Below, piece after piece: positions 55,263-64,000 of a stretch of 64,000 nt of DNA. The position numbers and the translations under genes are program-made. The notes beneath the pieces are model-generated. The model saw nothing but the letters and a program-made list of their open reading frames with translations, was not told where the DNA came from and made no database searches. Each line of letters begins with the position of its first letter. Position 1 is the first letter of the stretch. Where the stretch lies: NCBI GenBank assembly GCA_023422775.1, contig JAFAGM010000091.1:1-64000 (forward strand), given 5' to 3'. The DNA comes from Pseudomonadota bacterium (lineage in GTDB: Bacteria > Pseudomonadota > Alphaproteobacteria > Rhizobiales > Xanthobacteraceae).

Positions 55263-56612
55263 ATGCCCCCATCGAGATTCGCAGTACCTGCCGAAGTGCC
55301 CGGTCTCGCAGCGCGGCGCATTGCGGCCGACATTCTCGACGGCGTCCTGCACAAGCAGCGAACCCTTGACGACCAGCTCGACGGTGCCGGCGCCCATCCG
55401 GGACTGAAGTCGCTCGCCGATCGCGACCGCGCGCTGATGCGGCGCCTGGTGGCGACGATCCTGCGGCGGCTCGGCACGCTCGGGCACCTGCTGTCGCGCC
55501 TGCTCGATCGCGGCATTCCGACCGACGCGCCCCGCGCGCAGAGCGCGCTGTTGATCGGCGCCGCGCAGATTCTCTGGATGGATGTGCCCGACCATGCCGC
55601 CGTCGATCTTTCGGTGCGGCTGGTGCAGTCGGACCGGCGCGCCGCAAAGTATGCGGGGCTGGTCAACGCCGTACTGCGCCGCTGCGCCCGCGAGGGCCAG
55701 CCGCTGATCGACGAGGTCAAGGAGCAGACGCTCGACATTCCGCCCTGGCTGCTGACGCGCTGGATCGGCGCCTATGGCGAGAGCACGGCGCGGGAGATGG
55801 CTGTCGCCATCGGGCACGAGCCGTCGCTCGACATCACCGTGAAGTCCGACGCGCAGCATTGGGCGACCCGCCTGCACGGCGAGACATTACCGACCGGAAC
55901 CGTGCGCACGCTGCTGCAGGGTTCGGTGACGATGTTGCCTGGCTTCACCGAGGGTCAGTGGTGGGTACAGGATGCCGCAGCCGCGCTGCCAGCGCGGCTG
56001 TTCGGCGACGTCAGCGGCAAGGCCATCGCCGACCTCTGCGCCGCGCCGGGCGGCAAGACCGCGCAACTGGCGCACGCGGGCGCGCGCGTCACCGCGGTCG
56101 ATCGCTCGCCGGCGCGCATGGCGCGGCTGCGCGACAATCTTTCGCGGCTTTCGCTCAAGGCCGGCGACGTGGTGATCGATGCGGCCGAGTGGCCCGGCGG
56201 AGGCGATGGCGGTTACGACGGCGTGCTGGTGGACGCGCCCTGTACCTCGACCGGCACCATCCGGCGTCATCCCGATGTCGCGTGGCTGCGTCAGGAAGGC
56301 GATATTACCGCCCTGTCGGCGCTGCAGAGGCGGCTGCTGCAGAAGGCAGTTGCCCTGCTCAAGCCGGGCGGAACATTGGTCTATTGCACCTGTTCGCTGG
56401 AACCGGAGGAAGGCGAGCAGGCCGTCGCATCCCTGCTGGCGGCCGAGACCGGGGTGCGGCGTGCCCCCATCGATGCCGGCGAGGTCGCGGGCCTTCGCGA
56501 GATCGTGACTCCGGACGGCGATTTGCGCACCCTGCCCTGCCATTTGCCCCACGACGACCCGCGGCTTGGCGGGTTGGACGGATTTTACGCCGCTCGTCTG
56601 GTTAAATCCTGA
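55263..56612 (+). CDS. RsmB-family RNA (cytosine-5) methyltransferase
   Basis: A 449-aa protein with an N-terminal NusB-like helical domain (about residues 1-140) and a C-terminal SAM-dependent m5C methyltransferase. Motif I is IADLCAAPGGKTAQLAHAGA (about 256-275), motif IV VDAPCTSTGTIRRHPDVAW with one catalytic Cys (about 323-341) and motif VI VYCTCSLEPEEGEQAV with the other (about 376-391). The probable target is 16S rRNA C967-like cytosine. The start ATG at 55263 precedes the NusB-like helix correctly. It leads the conserved order rsmB-like / heparinase / purH. Confidence 0.93.
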   Translation: MPPSRFAVPAEVPGLAARRIAADILDGVLHKQRTLDDQLDGAGAHPGLKSLADRDRALMRRLVATILRRLGTLGHLLSRLLDRGIPTDAPRAQSALLIGAAQILWMDVPDHAAVDLSVRLVQSDRRAAKYAGLVNAVLRRCAREGQPLIDEVKEQTLDIPPWLLTRWIGAYGESTAREMAVAIGHEPSLDITVKSDAQHWATRLHGETLPTGTVRTLLQGSVTMLPGFTEGQWWVQDAAAALPARLFGDVSGKAIADLCAAPGGKTAQLAHAGARVTAVDRSPARMARLRDNLSRLSLKAGDVVIDAAEWPGGGDGGYDGVLVDAPCTSTGTIRRHPDVAWLRQEGDITALSALQRRLLQKAVALLKPGGTLVYCTCSLEPEEGEQAVASLLAAETGVRRAPIDAGEVAGLREIVTPDGDLRTLPCHLPHDDPRLGGLDGFYAARLVKS

Positions 56613-56732
56613 TTTTAAACCAGAATCTGCCATCTTGCGGTGATTCGCCCGCTTTCAAGAGGGTGTCATCCCGGCGTTTCCGGATTAAAAGGACGCGTCG
56701 GAATAACCTCCCTCCCTGAACCAAGGCACGGC

Positions 56733-58481
56733 GTGTCGGTCGCTCAACGCAGACGCATCTCGACGCTTATCATGAGCCGCTCCGCGCGGACCGTGATGGC
56801 GCGCGCCTCAAGCGCCACGGTGGCGGTGTCGCGGATCTGGCCGGGCCGCGCCGACCGGCTGATCATCGCGCCGCACGACCTGCGTACCGCCGACGCCACC
56901 CGCGCCGCCGAGATCTATGCCGGCCGCTTCGTGTTTGCCGGCAAGATCGTGACCTGCCACGGCCGGTCGATCTTCGATCTCGAACCGCCATCGGAAGATT
57001 GGGAGGTGGCGCTGCTGGGCTTCGGGTGGCTGCGGCACCTTCGCGCCGCCGACACCGCGCTGACCCGCGCCAACGCCCGTTCGCTGGTCGACGACTGGAT
57101 CTCGAATCCGGGGCGCAAGCGGCCGCTCGAACGCCGCCCCGACGTGCTGTCGCGCCGCGTGATCTCGCTGCTGTCGCAGGCGCCGCTGGTGCTCGGCGAC
57201 ACCGACGGAAAATTCTACCGCAAGTATCTGCGCGGCCTGACCCGCGAGATTCGCTACCTGCGCTACACGATGCTCGACATCGCCGACGGCGTGCCGCGAT
57301 TGCAGGTGCTGATCGCGCTCTGTTACGCCTCGCTGTGCCTTGCCAACCAGGCCAACCTCATCCGCGCCGCGACGCGACGGCTTTCGGACGAACTGCAGCG
57401 GCAGATCCTGCCCGACGGCGGGCATATCTCGCGCAATCCCGGCGCGCTGGTCGAACTGCTCAGCGACATGCTGCCGCTGCGCCAGACCTTTGCCGCCCGC
57501 AACATCGCGCCACCGCCCGCGCTGCTGAACGCGATCGACCGCATGATGCCGATGCTGCGGTTCTTCCGCCATGGTGACGGCAGCTTCGCGCTGTTCAACG
57601 GCATGAGCAGCGCGCCGTCGGACCTGGTGGCGACGCTGCTCGCCTATGACGACACCCATGGCGTGCCGATGGCGAACATGCCGTATACCGGCTTTCAGCG
57701 CCTCGATGCCGGCACGACCACCGTGATCATGGACACCGGCCCGCCACCGCCGGCGAATGTCAGCCAGGACGCCCATGCCGGCTGCCTCTCCTTCGAACTG
57801 TCCTCCGGACCAAGCCGGATCGTCGTCAACTGCGGAATGCCCTCGACCGGGCGTGACAACTGGCGCGCGTTCGCGCGCAGCACCGCGGCGCATTCGACCC
57901 TGACCTATCACGACACGTCGTCGTGCCAGTTCGTCGAACTGTCGGCGATGAAGCGGCTGCTGCAGGGCGCGCCTGTGGTCAGCGGCCCCGCCAGCGTCGA
58001 TAGTTATCGCGAGGCCGTGACCGGCGGCGACCTGCTGACCGCGTCGCACGACGGCTACCTGTCGCGCTTCGGCGTGGAGCATCGCCGGGTGCTGATGATC
58101 TCCCCTGACGGCGGAAGGCTCGACGGCGAGGACACCGTGTCGCCGGCGCCGGGTGCGCGGATCAAGGGCTCCGACACCGATTACGCCGTACGGTTTCACC
58201 TGCATCCGGCGGTGAAGGCGAGCCGTCTCAGCGACGGGCGCGGCGTCATGCTGGTATTGCCCAACCGCGACGTCTGGACCTTCGAGGCGCTCGACGACAA
58301 GGTCGACCTCGAGGACAGCGTGTTCCTGGCCGGCAATGACGGCCCGCGCCGCACCGCCCAGATCGTGATCCGGCAGGATTCGCGGCACGCGGCTTCCGTG
58401 CGCTGGAGCTTTGTGCGCTCGGCCGCGTCTGCCAACTCCGCCCGCCGCGCCGCCAAGCACGAGCCGGAATTGCCGCTGTAG
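56733..58481 (+). CDS. Heparinase II/III family protein
   Basis: A protein of about 582 aa. The N-terminal alpha/alpha toroid has DWEVALLGFGWLRHLRAADT (about 89-108) and PDGGHISRNPGALVELLSDM (about 228-247). The C-terminal beta region has SFELSSGPSRIVVNCGMPST (about 351-370) and AHSTLTYHDTSSCQFVE, including the conserved His. It may cleave a uronic-acid polysaccharide by elimination. The GTG at 56733 gives MSVAQRRRISTLIMSRSART, but the ATG at 56772 (MSRSARTVMARASSATVAVS) is equally possible. No signal peptide is obvious. The position before purH is typical. Confidence 0.85.
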   Translation: MSVAQRRRISTLIMSRSARTVMARASSATVAVSRIWPGRADRLIIAPHDLRTADATRAAEIYAGRFVFAGKIVTCHGRSIFDLEPPSEDWEVALLGFGWLRHLRAADTALTRANARSLVDDWISNPGRKRPLERRPDVLSRRVISLLSQAPLVLGDTDGKFYRKYLRGLTREIRYLRYTMLDIADGVPRLQVLIALCYASLCLANQANLIRAATRRLSDELQRQILPDGGHISRNPGALVELLSDMLPLRQTFAARNIAPPPALLNAIDRMMPMLRFFRHGDGSFALFNGMSSAPSDLVATLLAYDDTHGVPMANMPYTGFQRLDAGTTTVIMDTGPPPPANVSQDAHAGCLSFELSSGPSRIVVNCGMPSTGRDNWRAFARSTAAHSTLTYHDTSSCQFVELSAMKRLLQGAPVVSGPASVDSYREAVTGGDLLTASHDGYLSRFGVEHRRVLMISPDGGRLDGEDTVSPAPGARIKGSDTDYAVRFHLHPAVKASRLSDGRGVMLVLPNRDVWTFEALDDKVDLEDSVFLAGNDGPRRTAQIVIRQDSRHAASVRWSFVRSAASANSARRAAKHEPELPL

Positions 58482-58667
58482 AAAATCCGTCATGCGCGTG
58501 CGGGACACGTCGGAACCCGCCGTTCCGCCCCATTGTCCGCCCTGCCAAAAGCTGCTAACCAGCCGGCTCTCGCGCGACTGGCGACTTTGGATGGAGCACC
58601 ATCGGGAAGCGCGGGAATAATCGCCGCGCGCCTGGGCATAAGCATCTTCTGACAGAGGACCTTGCCC

Positions 58668-60260
<1,593 letters not shown>

Positions 60261-60281
60261 GCTGCAAACGCACCAACTGCC

Positions 60282-60310
60282 GTCATTGCGAGCGGAGCGA
60301 AGCAATGACG
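60282..60310. repeat. Collapsed GTCATTGCGAGCG-family inverted repeat
   Basis: GTCATTGCGAGCGGAGCGAA followed by GCAATGACG. It is a short form of the element at 14035-14110 with the inner part lost, in the gap between purH and the convergent transporter. Confidence 0.65.
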
Positions 60311-60325
60311 GCGATAGGCTACGGG

Positions 60326-61717
60326 CTAGGAATCTTCCCTCACCCGCAATAGCAACGCGAGACCTGCGACGAAGAACACCACCAGCACAGCCATGCCCGC
60401 CTTCTGGCTCGCGGTCACCGCCGTGATCGTACCGATCAGGAGCGGGCCGATGAACGAAGTCACCTTGCCCGTCAGCGCGAACAGTCCGAAGTACTGCGCG
60501 ATGCGGTCCTTCGGTGCGAGCCGGATCAACAGCGAGCGCGACGCCGCCTGCAGCGGGCCGCCGGCCGCGCCGATCAGACATCCGAGCACGAGATAGGCGC
60601 GCTCGGCTGCTCCCGAGAACAGCGCGCCACCCGGCGCAGGCGGCGCGACAGGCACAAAGAGAATCGAATCCTTGTCGACCAGCAGGATCGCTCCGATCGC
60701 AAACAGCAGGATCGACAGGCTGCCGGCGATGACGCGCCTGGGCCCCAGCCGATCGTCGAGCTTGCCGCCGATCCACGCCCCGAATGTGCCGGCAATGGCC
60801 AGCAGAATCCCGAAAGTCCCGATCTGGATCGTGCGCCAGCCAAAGGTGCCGGCGGCATAGATACCTCCGAACGCGAACAGCGACACCAGGCCGTCGGTGT
60901 AGATCATGTTGGCGAGCAGGAACGTCGACAGCGATTTCTGCTTCGGCAACTCGCCCAGCGTTCGCTTCAAGCCGGTCAGTCCCACGCGCACCGCTTCGCG
61001 CACGGGACGCTTCGCCGGATAGTCCGGCGTCAGCAGGAACAGCGGCAGCACGAAGATGATGAACCAGATCGCGGTCAAAGGCCCGGTGATGCGATCGCCC
61101 TCATGGGTGACCGGATCGAGCCCGAACAGCGGCGTCAGGCCGAACAGCGTACGCCCGGTATCGGGGCTCGCGGCGAGAAAGCCGAGTACGATGACAAGAC
61201 TGAGGATGCCGCCGATATAGCCGGTGGCCCAGCCGGTGCCCGACAGCCGCCCTATCCGATCCGGCGGCACCAGCGTCGGCATCATGGCATTGTTGAACAC
61301 GGTCGCGAACTCGACGCCGACGCTGGCAATCGCATAGGCCAGCAGCAGCGGCGGGATGACGCTGGGGTCGCCGGGCTTTCCGAGCCACATCAGGCTGGAA
61401 CCGATCACCAGCAGCGCGCCGAAGCCGGCGATCCACGGTTTGCGCCGGCCGCTGGCATCGGCAATCGCGCCGAGCACCGGGGACATCAGCGCAATCATCA
61501 AGCCGGCCGCGGCGGTGGCAAATCCCCACAATGCCTGTCCTTGCGCAGGGTCCGCCGCCACGAAGCCCGCGAAATAGGGCGCGAACACGAAAGTCGTGAT
61601 CAGCGTGAAATAAGGCTGCGCCGCCCAGTCGAAGAAGATCCAGCTGACGACGGCGGCCCGGCTCGGGTATCGCTTCGGATTTTCGGCGCCAACAGCCTCG
61701 GAAGCGATCACCGCCAT
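60326..61717 (-). CDS. MFS transporter, UMF1 (Atg22-like) family
   Basis: A 463-aa inner-membrane protein with about 12 helices. It begins, after a short cytosolic stretch, with VVSWIFFDWAAQPYFTLITT (about residues 23-42), the UMF1-specific WxxxDWA motif. The A-loop-like GAIADASGRRKPWIAGFGAL (about 88-107) and LGPRRVIAGSLSILLFAIGA (about 344) follow. The substrate is unknown. The ATG at 61717 is chosen over a longer frame; ggt is divergent. Confidence 0.88.
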   Translation of the reverse strand: MAVIASEAVGAENPKRYPSRAAVVSWIFFDWAAQPYFTLITTFVFAPYFAGFVAADPAQGQALWGFATAAAGLMIALMSPVLGAIADASGRRKPWIAGFGALLVIGSSLMWLGKPGDPSVIPPLLLAYAIASVGVEFATVFNNAMMPTLVPPDRIGRLSGTGWATGYIGGILSLVIVLGFLAASPDTGRTLFGLTPLFGLDPVTHEGDRITGPLTAIWFIIFVLPLFLLTPDYPAKRPVREAVRVGLTGLKRTLGELPKQKSLSTFLLANMIYTDGLVSLFAFGGIYAAGTFGWRTIQIGTFGILLAIAGTFGAWIGGKLDDRLGPRRVIAGSLSILLFAIGAILLVDKDSILFVPVAPPAPGGALFSGAAERAYLVLGCLIGAAGGPLQAASRSLLIRLAPKDRIAQYFGLFALTGKVTSFIGPLLIGTITAVTASQKAGMAVLVVFFVAGLALLLRVREDS

Positions 61718-61843
61718 GTCACGAATTTCCCTCAAGAGTGGCGCCAAGCGTTGCGGCGGCCGAATCCAAATCCATATAGCATGCGTCACCAACGCTTGCG
61801 CTGCGGGCAGGCGTCATACGACTCCAACTGCGGCGGATTTTCG

Positions 61844-63589
61844 ATGGCGGTATTTTTGAGCGGATGGCGCAGGGCAATTGCGTCAGTTGCATTGGTGTTT
61901 GCCTTCGGAACGGTGGCCGTTGCGCAGGAACGCCGCTTCTATTCGCCGCCCGAACTCTCCACCGTTCGCGCCATTCCCGCCGAACACGGCATGGTGGTGG
62001 GGCAGGAAAAACTCGCGGCGCAAGTCGGAGCCGGCATCCTCAGGCAGGGCGGCAATGCGGTGGACGCCGCGGTTGCCACCGGTTTTGCGCTTGCCGTGAC
62101 CTATCCGCGCGCCGGCAACATCGGGGGCGGCGGCTTCATGGTGATCCATTCGGCCGAGCGCAGTGAAGCCATCGCCATCGACTATCGCGAGACGGCGCCG
62201 GCTGCGACGACGCGCGATATCTTCCTGGGCGCGGACGGCAAGCCCGACGGCGAAAAGTCGCGCAATTCCGCGCTCGCGATCGGCGTGCCCGGCACCGTCG
62301 CGGGATTGGCGCTGGCGCTGGAAAAATACGGCTCCGGCAAGTTCACGCTGGCGCAGATCCTGAAACCTTCCATCGACCTGGCGCAGAATGGCTTCATCGT
62401 CGCAGACGACATGGCGGACACGCTGTCGGACATGTATCGCCGGATGTCACGCTGGCCGAATTCGGCGCGAGCACTCTCCCGCGACGACGGCACGCCGCTG
62501 CGCGAAGGCGACCGGCTGGTGCAGGCCGACCTCGCGGCAACGCTGTCGGCCATTGCAGACCACGGACCCAGGGGATTCTACGAAGGGCCGGTCGCGGAGA
62601 AGCTGGCAACAGCCGTCGGCAAGGCCGGCGGAATCATGACGGCAGACGATCTGAAATCGTATCGGGCCGTGGTGCGCACTCCCGTGCGCGGCAGTTATCG
62701 CGGATACGACATCGTCTCGATGCCGCTGCCCTCGTCCGGCGGCACGGTGCTGCTGGAGACGCTGAACATCCTCGAAGGCTTTCCGATGTCCGACATGAAG
62801 CAGGGCTCCGCGCCCTCGCTGCATCTCATGATCGAGGCGATGAAGCGCGCCTACGCCGATCGCGCGCGCTATCTCGGCGATCCCGCCTTCGTCAACGCAC
62901 CGGTCAATGTCCTCGTCACCAAGGAATATGCCGCGAAGCAGCGCGCCAGCATCGATCCCGACCGAGCGACGCCGGCCGCCGACGTGCTGGCGGCAAGTCC
63001 GGCGCGCGAGGGCGCCAACACCACGCATTATTCCGTCGTCGATTCCCATGGCAATGCGGTCAGCAACACCTACACGCTGAACTTCCCCTACGGCGTCGGC
63101 CTCGTTGCCGAGGGCACCGGCGTGCTGCTCAACAACGAGCTCGACGATTTCACCGCGGCGCCCGGCGCATCCAATGCCTTCGGGCTGGTCGGCTTCGAGG
63201 CCAATCTGCCCGGCCCCGGCAAGCGTCCGCTGTCGTCGATGTCGCCGACCATCGTGCTGAAGGATGGCAAGCCGGTGCTGGTGACCGGCACACCCGGCGG
63301 CAGCCGCATCATCTCGGCGGTGCTGCAGGTCGTCGTCAACGTGCTGGATTACAAGATGGATGTCGCCGCCGCCGTGGCCGCGCCCCGCGTGCATCATCAA
63401 TGGATGCCGGACGACGTGCGGGTGGAGCGCGGGTTTTCCGAGGAAGTGCTGGACGCGCTCAGGGCCAAAGGCCATCGCGTGATCGAGCCGCTCGGCCAGA
63501 CCTCCGCTAATTCGATCGCCGTCACACGCGGCGGCTTGCTCGGCGCGCCCGATCCGCGAACCCGCGGCGCAGAAGCGGCCGGGCAGTAA
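61844..63589 (+). CDS. ggt: Gamma-glutamyltransferase (glutathione hydrolase)
   Basis: A 581-aa N-terminal-nucleophile enzyme of the periplasm with signal peptide WRRAIASVALVFAFGTVAVA, cleaved near AQE. The large-subunit part holds GNAVDAAVATGFALAVTYPR (about 75-94) and the gamma-glutamyl-binding Arg in IAIDYRETAPAATT (about 112-125). The processing site is GANTTHYSVVDSHGNAVSNT, where the second of the paired Thr becomes the nucleophile (about 389). The small-subunit segments LLNNELDDF (substrate acid pair) and PLSSMSPTIVLKDGKPVLVTG follow. It hydrolyses glutathione or transfers its gamma-glutamyl group. An upstream in-frame ATG at 61781 would add residues before the signal, so 61844 is preferred. 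Confidence 0.95.
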   Translation: MAVFLSGWRRAIASVALVFAFGTVAVAQERRFYSPPELSTVRAIPAEHGMVVGQEKLAAQVGAGILRQGGNAVDAAVATGFALAVTYPRAGNIGGGGFMVIHSAERSEAIAIDYRETAPAATTRDIFLGADGKPDGEKSRNSALAIGVPGTVAGLALALEKYGSGKFTLAQILKPSIDLAQNGFIVADDMADTLSDMYRRMSRWPNSARALSRDDGTPLREGDRLVQADLAATLSAIADHGPRGFYEGPVAEKLATAVGKAGGIMTADDLKSYRAVVRTPVRGSYRGYDIVSMPLPSSGGTVLLETLNILEGFPMSDMKQGSAPSLHLMIEAMKRAYADRARYLGDPAFVNAPVNVLVTKEYAAKQRASIDPDRATPAADVLAASPAREGANTTHYSVVDSHGNAVSNTYTLNFPYGVGLVAEGTGVLLNNELDDFTAAPGASNAFGLVGFEANLPGPGKRPLSSMSPTIVLKDGKPVLVTGTPGGSRIISAVLQVVVNVLDYKMDVAAAVAAPRVHHQWMPDDVRVERGFSEEVLDALRAKGHRVIEPLGQTSANSIAVTRGGLLGAPDPRTRGAEAAGQ

Positions 63590-63670
63590 GGCGATTGTCG
63601 ATTTGCCTGATCATGTCGTCGGCGTAGGATCGCTCGTCCTCGCATCCACTGGATGGACTGGAGACTCCTC

Positions 63671-64000
63671 ATGACAACCCTCAAAGGCAAGACGCTGTTC
63701 GTATCCGGCGCCAGCCGCGGCATCGGGCTCGCCATTGCGCTGCGCGCCGCACGCGACGGTGCCAATGTCGCGATTGCGGCCAAGACCGCGGAGCCGCACC
63801 CGAAGCTCAAGGGCACCATCTACACCGCCGCCGACGAGATTCGTGCCGCCGGCGGCAAGGCGCTGCCGGTGCTGTGCGACATCCGCGACGAGGCGCAGGT
63901 GGTCGCGGCGATCGACCGGACGGTCGCCGAGTTCGGCGGCATCGACATCTGCGTCAACAACGCCAGCGCCATCAGCCTGACCAATTCGCAGATGACCGAC
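63671..64000 (+). CDS. SDR family oxidoreductase (HSDL2-like), 3' partial
   Basis: The frame opens at the ATG at 63671 (MTTLKGKTLFVSGASRGIGL) and is open to the end of the window (110 codons). It has the cofactor motif SGASRGIG, the following AKTAEPHPKLKGTIYTAADE, typical of the HSDL2 group, DIRDEAQVVAAIDRTVAEFG and the NNAS variant of the NNAG motif (CVNNASAISL). The Tyr-Lys active site lies beyond the window. It is 82 bp after ggt on the same strand. Confidence 0.9.
   Translation, partial: MTTLKGKTLFVSGASRGIGLAIALRAARDGANVAIAAKTAEPHPKLKGTIYTAADEIRAAGGKALPVLCDIRDEAQVVAAIDRTVAEFGGIDICVNNASAISLTNSQMTD

Overview
The window is about 64 kb of high-GC chromosomal DNA that looks like Bradyrhizobium or a close relative (Alphaproteobacteria, Nitrobacteraceae). 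This rests on gene content and order (rsmB-like / heparinase II-III / purH; hemD / mitofilin-like / hemY opposite tsaD-gpsA), on protein character, and on several short inverted-repeat families typical of these genomes. No rRNA, IS element, prophage or CRISPR array was seen. The first gene is cut at its 5' end and the last at its 3' end.

Layout. 1-8.5 kb: TAXI-type binding protein (partial), PhoD phosphatase, receiver protein, Crp/Fnr regulator, typA, a flavin amine oxidase and an orphan Mrr-like nuclease. 8.6-11 kb: a decaying cluster on the minus strand (DCC protein, shortened SDR, DUF2269 remnant, alpha/beta hydrolase). 11.2-19.6 kb: housekeeping genes (GNAT, ppa, M20 peptidase, folD, DUF167, YggT, tRNA-Ala, enoyl-CoA hydratase, a frameshifted glutamine amidotransferase, SDR, TerB-like). 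19.9-25.7 kb: a cupredoxin behind a Fur-box-like site, a class III cyclase, a P450, a broken hydrolase and an MFS exporter. 26-30.8 kb: a compact TRAP transporter / amidase / micro-membrane-protein operon. 30.8-34.1 kb: small secreted proteins and a polysaccharide deacetylase.

34.4-37.6 kb is the most unusual part. It holds a small unknown protein, an encapsulin-like shell protein and a patatin-like protein whose nucleophile position is Cys instead of Ser, in tandem on one strand. Just upstream lie a degenerate copy of the patatin leader and start, and a frameshifted remnant of a TolB-like cyclase gene. I propose a nanocompartment with a patatin-fold cargo. The next gene, convergent and overlapping at the stop codons, is a large SAM-cyclase-ATPase-TPR regulator.

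41-48 kb: tRNA-Thr, then a heme/envelope block (hemY, mitofilin-like, hemD) opposite tsaD-gpsA-EVE. 48-49.6 kb: two unrecognised lower-GC genes. 49.9-64 kb: topoisomerase IB, acs, L,D-transpeptidase, thermonuclease-like, SDHAF4-like, RsmB-like methyltransferase, heparinase II/III, purH, a UMF1-type MFS transporter, ggt and a partial SDR.
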